Positions 1 to 6,779 of a stretch of 18,670 bases of DNA are shown piece after piece. The stretch spans positions 1 through 18,670 of the forward strand of contig JAPLKR010000108.1 in assembly GCA_026387965.1 (NCBI GenBank), in the 5' to 3' direction. The DNA is from Fusobacteriota bacterium (GTDB lineage: Bacteria; Fusobacteriota; Fusobacteriia; JAPLKR01). A program made the translations under genes and the position numbers. Numbering within the stretch: the first letter of the stretch is position 1; each line of letters starts with the position of its first letter. The notes beneath the pieces are model-generated. The model saw only the letters and a list, made by a program, of their open reading frames with translations, was not told the origin of the DNA and made no database searches.

Positions 1-2
1 AA

Positions 3-272
3 CATAAAAAATGGGTGAATACATTAAAGAAAAACAAAATATTTCAAAGTATGTCAAGAAAAGGGAATTGTTTAGATAACTCTCCTATGGAAAATTTCTT
101 TGGGATACTAAAACAAGAGATGTATTATGGCAATAAATTCAGCGCATTTGATGAATTGAATTCTGCGATTAGAGAGTACATAGATTATTACAATAATAAA
201 CGGATTAGAATAAAATTGGCTGGAATGTCTCCAGTTCAATTCCGGATTCATTCCAGCCAATCGGCTGCTTAA
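3..272 (+). CDS. IS150-group transposase OrfB, C-terminal part
   Basis: The reading frame is open from base 3 and continues off the left edge. A GTG at base 15 is an internal valine codon, not a start. The protein is the end of an rve-type DDE integrase core. The motif SRKGNCLDNSPMENFFGILK contains the last catalytic acid (E of MENFF), followed by the family's EYIDYYNNKRI segment and the SPVQFR tail, ending at TAA 270-272. The DDE enzyme cuts and joins the IS ends during transposition. The two catalytic aspartates would be upstream of the window. No frameshift is visible in this part. Confidence 0.9.
   Translation, partial: HKKWVNTLKKNKIFQSMSRKGNCLDNSPMENFFGILKQEMYYGNKFSAFDELNSAIREYIDYYNNKRIRIKLAGMSPVQFRIHSSQSAA
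215..261 (+). repeat. 13-bp hairpin at the end of the IS transposase gene
   Basis: ATTGGCTGGAATG (215-227) is perfectly complementary to CATTCCAGCCAAT (249-261), with a 21-base loop. A T-rich stretch follows shortly after (272-278). The hairpin lies in the last codons of orfB. The identical structure occurs in the second copy at 10950-10996. It could end transposase transcription or protect the IS mRNA 3' end; that role is inferred from shape only. Confidence 0.7.
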
Positions 273-321
273 TTTTTTACTCTAACTTTTGGGGGTCGGT
301 ACACTGAAGGCTCTTTTTTAT

Positions 322-1308
322 TTATGAGTAAAGTTTTGCTACAATTTTCCCTACTGTTCTTTGATTTCTAATTTCGTAAAGAGCATTAGGGACTTCTGAA
401 AGAGAAATTACTTTAAGTGATTCTATTCTAATAATATTTTTTTCTAATAGTTGTGTACATTCTGTGCCCGCTTTTACAAGTTTTGCAGCACCTCTTTCTC
501 CAAATTGATGACCGCTTCCTAAACTTAAATGGTGAACCCCAATCCCTTTCAAAAAAGCATTTTGATATTTCCCTGTATCAATCATATCCACAAGCTCAAC
601 CATTTCGCCTTCATACGCTAAAGAATTAGCACAAAGAGCACCGTTTGTGCCACCCACGCAATCAAGTGCCTTCATCACTTTTTTACCTTGTGTAATCTCA
701 ACAATTCGTGCCAATATATCTTCAGAGTTATAATCTACTGCATAGTCAGCTCCAAGTGACATCACATACTCTTTATTTTTTAAAGAACATGTTACGATAA
801 TGGGATATGCGCCAAGATGTTTGGCAATTTGTATTGCAAAACTTCCAACCCCCCCACTACCTCCAGCAATAAATAAAGAATCCCCTTTTGAAATTTTAAG
901 TTTATCTGTAAGTGCTCTATACGCAGTCCATCCTGCACATGGTAATGCCGCAGCCATTTCAGGAGCTACATTGGGGTGTTTTATAACCATTTTGAAATTT
1001 TGGACACAATATTCTGCGAATCCACCATTTTTTCTAAACATATTTCCGTGGAACAACACTTTTTCACCTATATTTATACCTTTTACATCACAGCCAATTT
1101 CTACTACTTCTCCCGATACATCAAGTCCTGTAATATAACCAGGTGCCATATCAGAAATCATCCCCTTCCAGAGATTAATTTTAGAATCTACAGGGTTTAA
1201 TCCAACTGCTTGAACTTTTACTAAAATATCTTGATTCGTGATTTTAGGAAGATCTACAATTTCTTCTAAAAATTCATCCGTATATAAGTTATATGTAATC
1301 GCCTTCAT
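322..1308 (-). CDS. Zn-independent alcohol dehydrogenase / quinone oxidoreductase-like MDR protein
   Basis: A 328-aa protein of the medium-chain dehydrogenase/reductase superfamily. Residues about 25-110 form the GroES-like domain (VGLNPVDSKI, then GLDVSGEVVEIG). Residues about 145-165 hold the NAD(P)-binding glycine motif AGGSGGVGSFAIQIAK, followed by LGADYAVDY, typical of the quinone oxidoreductase branch. I see no structural-zinc cysteine cluster. Family members reduce quinones, enones or aldehydes with NAD(P)H; the substrate cannot be named. The ATG follows an AGGA site that overlaps the stop codon of the secreted-protein gene upstream, 8 bases away, so the two are probably co-transcribed from 1922-1950. 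No terminator is visible before the IS end. Confidence 0.85.
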   Translation of the reverse strand: MKAITYNLYTDEFLEEIVDLPKITNQDILVKVQAVGLNPVDSKINLWKGMISDMAPGYITGLDVSGEVVEIGCDVKGINIGEKVLFHGNMFRKNGGFAEYCVQNFKMVIKHPNVAPEMAAALPCAGWTAYRALTDKLKISKGDSLFIAGGSGGVGSFAIQIAKHLGAYPIIVTCSLKNKEYVMSLGADYAVDYNSEDILARIVEITQGKKVMKALDCVGGTNGALCANSLAYEGEMVELVDMIDTGKYQNAFLKGIGVHHLSLGSGHQFGERGAAKLVKAGTECTQLLEKNIIRIESLKVISLSEVPNALYEIRNQRTVGKIVAKLYS

Positions 1309-1316
1309 TTTATATC

Positions 1317-1895
1317 CTAATTATTAGAAGTAGGAAGAGAATTTATACCATGAGGTGCTGCAATCGAGTTAGTAGCAGGTGCTGAGTTAATCGTTTGTCC
1401 ATATCTAAGTTCTGGACTCTTTATCGGCATCACAACAACTTGGCCATTAGGATAGGTTATTGTTAAATTTACTGCTGTTTGATATTTGTTCCATACCGTT
1501 GAATTTTGAAGCATTCTAAAAGCTATAACCACATCTTGATTGAAATTACCATTTTGTATAGGAATTGTTTGAGAACCAATAACTCCACCTCCAAAAGTTT
1601 CTAACGAAAGTGTGCTTGCAGTTGATGTCCCTTGAATTTGAAGATGCATTTCATAATACGTCATCGTTGAACTATATGCATTTCCTTTAATATACCATTT
1701 TTGCTTAATCAATTTTGTGATATTATTTTTATTATCTAATGTTGAAGAACCACTTAGTTGCAGCGAACTTGTACCACTTGAAGATACTTGCTTTACTATG
1801 TTTCCAGCACCACTGATTACCGTGGTTGTATTCGCAGCTAAAACTAAACCTGACACCCCAATAATTGCAGAAACTAATACAATAAGTTTTTTCAT
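1317..1895 (-). CDS. Secreted protein of unknown function
   Basis: A 192-aa protein with a clear signal peptide: MKK, a hydrophobic stretch to about residue 19, and a likely cut after VLA before ANTTT. The start at 1895 is chosen because GGAGG stands 6 bases upstream of it; an in-frame start 36 bases further up lacks such a site and would spoil the signal peptide. The mature part is rich in Ser, Thr, Asn and Gln, has no cysteine, no lipobox and no sorting signal, and looks like a beta-rich extracytoplasmic domain. The Pro/Asn/Ser-rich tail is probably disordered. I do not recognise the family. It is the first gene of a two-gene operon with the oxidoreductase. Confidence 0.8.
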   Translation of the reverse strand: MKKLIVLVSAIIGVSGLVLAANTTTVISGAGNIVKQVSSSGTSSLQLSGSSTLDNKNNITKLIKQKWYIKGNAYSSTMTYYEMHLQIQGTSTASTLSLETFGGGVIGSQTIPIQNGNFNQDVVIAFRMLQNSTVWNKYQTAVNLTITYPNGQVVVMPIKSPELRYGQTINSAPATNSIAAPHGINSLPTSNN

Positions 1896-1921
1896 CTTAC
1901 ACCTCCGATTTATATATTTGC

Positions 1922-1950
1922 AGTTTATCACACATCACTCAATTTGTCAC
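1922..1950 (-). promoter_or_regulatory. Probable promoter of the secreted protein-oxidoreductase operon
   Basis: Reading the minus strand, GTGACA (1950-1945) and TAAACT (1927-1922) are separated by 17 bases. A TG one base before the -10 makes it an extended -10 element. The -10 is only a 4/6 match, so this is a reasonable but not strong call. The expected transcript start is about 20 bases before the ribosome binding site. Confidence 0.5.
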
Positions 1951-2159
1951 TAAAATTCAATTATAATTTTAAGTTTATAGTCACATTACAATTGAACAAA
2001 TACACCCTTCTCTGAATGTTAATTTTAAATTTTAAATTTTAGTAAATCAAATATCTAGAAAATGCAATATTCTGTTATTTTAATTTTTTTAATATTCATT
2101 TCTTGCTTTTATATTTATTTATAAAAACCTGGAATCGCACATAAAATAATTTTTAGCAC

Positions 2160-2200
2160 TTCAAGTTTATCTTGAAAAAACTTCAATAATACACTATAAT
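2160..2200 (+). promoter_or_regulatory. ychJ-SDR promoter with inverted repeat over the -35
   Basis: TTGAAA (2172-2177), 17 bases, then a perfect TATAAT (2195-2200) form a strong promoter 28 bases before the ychJ start. The inverted repeat TTCAAG (2160-2165), 5 bases, CTTGAA (2171-2176) lies directly on the -35. It is a possible repressor or activator site; no regulator can be named. Confidence 0.75.
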
Positions 2201-2228
2201 GTAATGTGTCTAATATTTAGGAGGAAAG

Positions 2229-2717
2229 ATGTCTAATTGTTACTGTGGAAATAAAGAAACATTTGAAAATTGTTGTGGAAAGTATATATCTGGAAAATCT
2301 AAACCTAAAACTGCTGAAATATTAATGCGCTCGCGATACTCTGCTTATATCGTAAAAGCGATTGATTATCTTATGAATAGTACTACCCCAATGGAAAATA
2401 TGGAAAATGCTCGTAAAGCAACTGAAGATTGGGCCAACGCTGCAACTTTTTCAGGTCTTAAAATTATTTCTTGCGAAAATGGTGAAGAAAAAGATGCTGA
2501 TGGTATTGTAGAATTTAAAGCTTTCTTTAGTGATAAAGGCGCAACATTTACGCATCATGAACGTGGCTATTTTATTCATCAAAAAGGAAAATGGCTCTAT
2601 GATAAAGAACTACCGATTGATAAGACGATCATAAATGATGAAAAAATTGGAAGAAATGACCCTTGTACATGCGGTAGTGGAAAGAAATATAAGAAATGTT
2701 GTGGAGTGAACGCATAA
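2229..2717 (+). CDS. ychJ: YchJ-like SEC-C motif protein (UPF0225)
   Basis: A 162-aa protein close in length and layout to E. coli YchJ (152 aa). Zinc-binding SEC-C motifs sit at both ends: CYCGN..FENCCG at residues 4-16 and [17 protein letters not shown] near the C-terminus. Between them is the YchJ-type NTF2-like domain, starting with the conserved [10 protein letters not shown]. The GGAGG site at 2220-2224 is well placed before the ATG. SEC-C motifs bind zinc and mediate protein contacts in SecA; the cellular role of YchJ itself is not established. The stop codon overlaps the start of the next gene (TAATG), so the two are translationally coupled. Confidence 0.92.
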   Translation: MSNCYCGNKETFENCCGKYISGKSKPKTAEILMRSRYSAYIVKAIDYLMNSTTPMENMENARKATEDWANAATFSGLKIISCENGEEKDADGIVEFKAFFSDKGATFTHHERGYFIHQKGKWLYDKELPIDKTIINDEKIGRNDPCTCGSGKKYKKCCGVNA

Positions 2718-3469
2718 TGAAAACCGTACTTATTACAGGTGCAACCAGTGGAATCGGAAAAGCTACTGCCCTTCTGCTTGCTAAATCAAATTATAGAGTC
2801 ATCGCTTGGGGGAGAGACCAAGAAAAATTGGAGCTTTTAGCACAAGAACTCAGTCACGGTACAAGTGACTTTATGGTTAAAAAAGTAGATGTTTGCGATG
2901 CCTCTCTAGTAGAGCAGACCATCAAAACCCTTATTGAACAAAGCATTCGTATTGATTTCTTAATCAACAATGCAGGGCTAGCTAAAGGTCTTCAAAAACT
3001 TCATACTCAGCCTTTAAAGCATTTTGATGAGGTGTTTGACACAAATGTTAAGGGTCTATTGTATGTTACAAAATTTATCGTTGAAGATATGGTGAAGCGA
3101 GATCAAGGACATATTATCAATATCGGTTCGATTGCTGGCATTCACGCTTATTCAAACGGTGCTTTATACTGTGCAAGCAAATCAGCTGTAGCAACATTAA
3201 GTGATGGGCTTCGTCAAGACTTAGTAGATAAAAATATTAAGGTAACCAATATTCAACCCGGCCTTGTCGAAACACCCTTTAGCGAAGTAAGGTTTTTAGG
3301 TGACAGTGTGCGTGCAAAGAGCGTCTATCAAGGAATCGAATCTTTAAAACCAGAAGATATAGCCTCAACCATACTTTATGCAATGCAGACGCCACCTCAT
3401 GTGCAAATTGCTGAAATCAATATAATGCCAACACACCAAGCTACGGGCGGAGTGATTTATAAAAAATAA
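2717..3469 (+). CDS. Short-chain dehydrogenase/reductase, YdfG-like
   Basis: A 250-aa classical SDR. It has the cofactor motif TGATSGIGKATA (residues 8-19), NNAG near residue 90, the catalytic Ser in NIGSIAG, and YCASK with catalytic Tyr and Lys. PGLVETPF follows. The sequence is closest to the YdfG/YMR226C group, NADP-dependent 3-hydroxy-acid (serine, allo-threonine) dehydrogenases, but I infer the substrate only from family resemblance. The ATG at 2717 shares a base with the ychJ stop; an upstream TTG at 2696 would add seven poor residues and is rejected. A rho-independent terminator follows immediately. Confidence 0.9.
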   Translation: MKTVLITGATSGIGKATALLLAKSNYRVIAWGRDQEKLELLAQELSHGTSDFMVKKVDVCDASLVEQTIKTLIEQSIRIDFLINNAGLAKGLQKLHTQPLKHFDEVFDTNVKGLLYVTKFIVEDMVKRDQGHIINIGSIAGIHAYSNGALYCASKSAVATLSDGLRQDLVDKNIKVTNIQPGLVETPFSEVRFLGDSVRAKSVYQGIESLKPEDIASTILYAMQTPPHVQIAEINIMPTHQATGGVIYKK

Positions 3470-3494
3470 AAAAGAAGTATTAAACTTCTTTTTT
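3468..3494 (+). terminator. Rho-independent terminator of the ychJ-SDR operon
   Basis: An 11-bp perfect stem (AAAAAAGAAGT at 3468-3478 and ACTTCTTTTTT at 3484-3494) with a 5-base loop and a U-rich end starts at the SDR stop codon. Confidence 0.85.
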
Positions 3495-3790
3495 ATTTGC
3501 TATTATGAGTTTGTTGTTCCATAAATTCAATTCATTTCCTTTCCTTTTTAGAGATAGAAAGTACATAAGTATCACCATATTTTTATTGTGAGTAGAAATA
3601 ATTCTTCCCTACTGCATCAAAAAATTAAAATTGAAGTTATACTCGTACTTATCTTGGCTTTAAGAAGTAAAATAAGCCCCATCAATTTCAATATCACCGT
3701 TCACAAAAAAATGTATGAATCAAATATTTCTAAATATTTTAATTTTTTTTAATAAAATTTTTATTCTTAACCTTTTCACACTTATTGTGG
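3495..3790. other. Intergenic region, possible transposase fossil
   Basis: No intact gene is visible in this 296-base AT-rich stretch. On the minus strand, around 3666-3702, a short open stretch reads GDIEIDGAYF, which resembles the EIDGAYFGG motif around a catalytic Asp in IS1595-like (ISXO2) transposases. It is followed at once by a stop, and nothing else of the family can be read with confidence. Near 3735-3770 there are AT-only palindromes. No clear terminator for the converging aroE transcript can be seen beyond these. Confidence 0.3.
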
Positions 3791-4603
3791 TCACTTTAGA
3801 TACTCTGTTTTCATCACTTGATAAACTTCTTCAACACACTCTATCTTAACATCATTCCATATCTCTTGTGCACGTATTGCTTGAACTACAAGCATATAGA
3901 GACCATTTTCAACCTTAGCCGTTTTTGAAGCATAACTCATAAATAGTGTTGTGTAGGGGTTGTAAACAATATCAATCACATAGGGAAAATTATCTACTAT
4001 AAATGCAGTGACGGCAGAACTCTTGTTATTAGGAATCATGCCACATGGCGTACAATTCACAATTAATGTTCCCTTTTCTTCTAATAACTCATTGTAGGTT
4101 ATAAAATTTAGACTTTCAAAATCAGTAAAACTTTTTTTAGCTTTTTCTACATCTCGCGTTACTAAAATTACGTGAGCACACTCATCAAGCAGTGCTTTTA
4201 CTACTGCTTTCGCAGCTCCCCCAGCACCAAGTACAAAAACATTTTCGTTCACTAACGGGATACTCATTCGACAAACAGTCGCTCGGAAACCTTCATAATC
4301 TGTATTATGCCCTACCAGTTTACCCTCAACATTAACCACTACATTAATGGCGCCAATACTTTTTGCCGCTTCAGAAATATCATCTAAAAATGGTATCACT
4401 CGCTCTTTATGAGGAATAGTCACATTAAGCCCCTTGATCTCACCACCTTTAACCCTTACGAGTACATCATTAACTTCCTTATCCGTTTTAGCTTCAAAAA
4501 GAATATACTCTCCTAAAATATTAGCTGTTTTCATGATGATTTCATGTAATATGGGCGATTTACTATGACTTAAATTTCCCCCTAATAATCCGAACTTATT
4601 CAT
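3791..4603 (-). CDS. aroE: Shikimate dehydrogenase
   Basis: A 270-aa enzyme of usual length that reduces 3-dehydroshikimate to shikimate with NADPH, the fourth step of chorismate synthesis. The shikimate site is visible as SHSKSP (residues 12-17), NVTIPHK with the catalytic Lys near 66, and NTDYEG near 100. The cofactor motif is VLGAGGAAKAV near 125. The conserved Gln region is VVQAIRAQ near 245. The AGGAG site is well placed before ATG 4603. The gene ends with TGA. It stands alone on the minus strand with its own promoter, separated by the kdp operon and an IS remnant from the other aro genes. Confidence 0.95.
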   Translation of the reverse strand: MNKFGLLGGNLSHSKSPILHEIIMKTANILGEYILFEAKTDKEVNDVLVRVKGGEIKGLNVTIPHKERVIPFLDDISEAAKSIGAINVVVNVEGKLVGHNTDYEGFRATVCRMSIPLVNENVFVLGAGGAAKAVVKALLDECAHVILVTRDVEKAKKSFTDFESLNFITYNELLEEKGTLIVNCTPCGMIPNNKSSAVTAFIVDNFPYVIDIVYNPYTTLFMSYASKTAKVENGLYMLVVQAIRAQEIWNDVKIECVEEVYQVMKTEYLK

Positions 4604-4655
4604 GACTGTTCTCCTGCAGAATAATTTTTATATTCAATTCTAATCTTATAATTCA

Positions 4656-4684
4656 ATTATATCATAGAGATTGGTGCCAATCAA
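4656..4684 (-). promoter_or_regulatory. aroE promoter
   Basis: On the minus strand TTGATT (4684-4679), a 17-base spacer and a perfect TATAAT (4661-4656) are present, and a TG one base before the -10 makes it an extended -10 promoter. It stands 52 bases before the aroE start. Confidence 0.8.
4669..4682. promoter_or_regulatory. Operator-like palindrome in the aroE promoter
   Basis: GATTGG-TG-CCAATC is a perfect 6-bp inverted repeat that covers four bases of the aroE -35 and most of the upstream half of the spacer. A protein bound here would block RNA polymerase. Which regulator binds, and whether it senses aromatic amino acids, is not shown. Confidence 0.5.
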
Positions 4685-4940
4685 TTTATTATATAATTCT
4701 TCCTCATTTTCTTTTATATTTCAGACAAAAATATTATTCGAATTAATTGAAGTCGTTAATATCCAATAATATTGTTCCAATTTTCAACACAACCAATACA
4801 ATTAGTTGCGGTTCTATGAAAAATGTATTATAATTAAAAAAGTTATCGTTATTATTGGGTTTGAAAAATCGAAATCAAAATGCTTGAAAAGTTCAAAAAC
4901 AACTTATATAATAATTAATGTAATTAAATGCGTTATTCTA

Positions 4941-4969
4941 TTGACAAATTATATAAAAAGATCTAGAAT
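4941..4969 (+). promoter_or_regulatory. kdp operon promoter
   Basis: A consensus TTGACA (4941-4946), a 17-base spacer and TAGAAT (4964-4969) form a near-perfect housekeeping promoter. Transcription would start near 4976, giving a leader of about 165 bases before kdpA. Confidence 0.8.
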
Positions 4970-4998
4970 ATGTCTGCGCAAAACTATTTGAGTAAATT

Positions 4999-5082
4999 AA
5001 AAGATAAAATATCTTTTGGGTATCAACATCTTGTGTTTTAATATTCATAAAATAAAAATTTAGTATCGATATTCAACACAAG
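4999..5082 (+). promoter_or_regulatory. Structured 5' leader of the kdp operon
   Basis: Two hairpins can be drawn in the leader RNA. The first is AAAAGATA (4999-5006) with TATCTTTT (5010-5017), a perfect 8-bp stem with a 3-base loop. The second pairs CTTGTGTT (5030-5037) with AACACAAG (5075-5082). After a small internal loop it continues with AATAT (5040-5044) and ATATT (5069-5073). The kdpA ribosome binding site at about 5129-5134 is outside both. I looked for the c-di-AMP (ydaO) riboswitch found before some Firmicute kdp operons and did not recognise its conserved blocks. Confidence 0.45.
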
Positions 5083-5139
5083 AATTGCAAATTACTTAAA
5101 TAAATCTATTAATGTAATAACGATAAAAAGGAGAAACAA

Positions 5140-6768
5140 TTGGATATAACTTCAATTATAATCACACTAATTTTGGTATGCCTTCTCATGCTTCCGTTGG
5201 GTAAATACATTGCAAATATCTATACCAAAGAAAAAAGCTTTGTAGACAAAATTTTCAACCCTATTGATAGAATAATTTTAAAAACAGGTAAAATAAATGT
5301 TAGTGAAATGACGTGGTTTACTTATGCAATTTCTCTACTTATTACTAATTGTATTATGGGGGTTATTTGTTTTATTGTTTTATTATTTCAAGGAGGTTTA
5401 GGCCTTAATCCAAATCATTTTCTAAATATAAACCCTGTACTGGCTTTAAATATCATTTCAAGTTTTATAACTAATACTGACTTACAAACCTATTCAGGAG
5501 AAGCTACTCTTTCTAATTTAAGCCAAACAGCTGTAATTACATTTTTTATGTTTACTTCAGCAGCTTCTGGTTTATGTTTTGCTGCCGCTTTTATGAGAGG
5601 TCTCATTGGTAAAACTAAAACCTTAGGTAATTTCTATGTCGATTTCGTGAGAATCACAACAAGACTCCTTATCCCTCTATCGTTTATTGTTGGAATTATA
5701 CTTATTAATCAAGGCGTTATACAAACATTTTCAGGAAATTTAATCGCTACTACCCTTGTAGGTGGTAAGCAAATTATTTATTTAGGGCCAGTAGCATCCC
5801 TTGAAGTCATAAAAAACTTAGGAACAAATGGAGGTGGGTTTTTTGGGGCTAACGCTGCCTATCCATTTGAAAATCCAACACCTATTTCAAATATGATAGA
5901 AATCATTCTTATGATGCTTATTCCAAGTTCACTTATATTTACATTCGGTTTCATGCTAAAAAAAATGAAGCAAGCATGGATAATTTTTTTTAGTGTTATG
6001 GTTATTTTTATAATTTTTATTATCGCTTGTAATTATTTTGAGCTCGGTAATATGATTGGAAAAGAGACTCGATTTGGTACTGGAATGTCATCATTCTTTT
6101 CAGTGGTTACAACCGTATTTAACACCGGTTCAGCTAACTGTTCACTTGACCTTCTTACGCCTCTTGGAGTACTGATTCCTCTCTTTACTATGATGCTCTC
6201 GTGCTTATTTGGTTCAGATGGAACAGGCTTTGGCAACATTATCTTGTATGTCTTATTAACTGTGTTTATATGTGGGCTTATGGTCGGACGAACGCCAGAA
6301 TTTTTATCAAAAAAAATTGAAGCAAAAGAGATGAAATATATCGCTACCGCCATTTTAATTCATCCCATAATTATTCTTGTGCCAACCGCTATTACTTTAA
6401 TATGGCCATCTACTATGGGAAGCTCTCTAGGTGGCCCATCATATCATAATTTTACACGAATTATTTACGAATATACTAGTGCTGCTGCTAATAATGGATC
6501 ATCACTAAGTGGTATTGATAGTACAAATTTTGTAAATATTTCTACAGCTATCACCATGTTTATTGGAAGGTATGCCTCAATCTTTCTGCTTCTTGCGACT
6601 GCAGGCTCCCTTGCATCAAAACAAGCTATTCCTGAATCTATTGGTACTTTTAAAACCAATACAGTTACATTTGCCATAACGCTTATTGCTATCATGATGA
6701 TAGTAGGCGCTTTAACATTTGTTCCAGCTCTATTATTAGGGCCCATAGCAAATCATTTTGTTCTTTAG
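5140..6768 (+). CDS. kdpA: K+-transporting ATPase subunit A (channel-like subunit)
   Basis: A 542-aa polytopic membrane protein, near the usual 550-560 aa. KdpA selects and conducts K+ in the KdpFABC complex and descends from the K+ channel/transporter superfamily. The repeated pore motifs are recognisable: [11 protein letters not shown] near residue 110, [19 protein letters not shown] near 230, [10 protein letters not shown] near 355 and [11 protein letters not shown] near 450. The start is TTG, placed correctly after AAAGGAG (5128-5134) and followed at once by a hydrophobic first helix. No kdpF peptide precedes it. kdpB begins 11 bases after its stop. Confidence 0.96.
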   Translation: MDITSIIITLILVCLLMLPLGKYIANIYTKEKSFVDKIFNPIDRIILKTGKINVSEMTWFTYAISLLITNCIMGVICFIVLLFQGGLGLNPNHFLNINPVLALNIISSFITNTDLQTYSGEATLSNLSQTAVITFFMFTSAASGLCFAAAFMRGLIGKTKTLGNFYVDFVRITTRLLIPLSFIVGIILINQGVIQTFSGNLIATTLVGGKQIIYLGPVASLEVIKNLGTNGGGFFGANAAYPFENPTPISNMIEIILMMLIPSSLIFTFGFMLKKMKQAWIIFFSVMVIFIIFIIACNYFELGNMIGKETRFGTGMSSFFSVVTTVFNTGSANCSLDLLTPLGVLIPLFTMMLSCLFGSDGTGFGNIILYVLLTVFICGLMVGRTPEFLSKKIEAKEMKYIATAILIHPIIILVPTAITLIWPSTMGSSLGGPSYHNFTRIIYEYTSAAANNGSSLSGIDSTNFVNISTAITMFIGRYASIFLLLATAGSLASKQAIPESIGTFKTNTVTFAITLIAIMMIVGALTFVPALLLGPIANHFVL

Positions 6769-6779
6769 AAGGTGAAAAA

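Larger units (their letters stand above)
1..303 (+). mobile_element. IS3-family (IS150-group) insertion sequence, 3' part
   Basis: The window opens inside an IS150-group element. It holds the C-terminal part of the transposase (orfB) and the right terminal inverted repeat at 281-303, which ends in GGTCGGTACA. A second, decayed copy of the same element lies at 10435-11037 in the same orientation. The two share about 120 bases at their right ends with only a few differences. The left end of this copy lies outside the window, so its full length and integrity cannot be judged. No target duplication can be tested from one end. Confidence 0.9.
1896..2228. other. Intergenic region between divergent operons
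   Basis: This 333-base AT-rich stretch separates the minus-strand secreted-protein operon from the plus-strand ychJ operon. Apart from the two promoters listed separately it holds a short tandem of TTTTAAA units near 2024-2040. I see no small gene with a ribosome binding site and no RNA gene. Confidence 0.6.
4604..5139. other. Divergent aroE/kdp intergenic region
   Basis: These 536 bases separate aroE (minus) from kdpA (plus). The aroE promoter and palindrome are at the left and the kdp promoter and leader hairpins at the right; these are listed separately. Between 4685 and 4940 I see no gene. An open frame at 4806-4991 lacks a ribosome binding site and runs through the kdp promoter. No kdpF-like short hydrophobic peptide was found. 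Confidence 0.65.

Noticed and set aside
800-1200. Plus-strand open frames opposite the oxidoreductase
   Set aside because: The minus-strand protein has complete MDR motifs; the plus-strand frames have no ribosome binding sites.
4806-4991. 61-codon open frame upstream of kdp
   Set aside because: It has no ribosome binding site, low-complexity Ile/Lys-rich sequence, and it contains the kdp promoter.
4970-5139. c-di-AMP (ydaO) riboswitch in the kdp leader
   Set aside because: The conserved purine-rich blocks of that class could not be found by eye; only generic hairpins are supported.
6033-6746. Minus-strand open frames opposite kdpA
   Set aside because: They are shadows of the kdpA reading frame with no ribosome binding sites and no recognisable protein.
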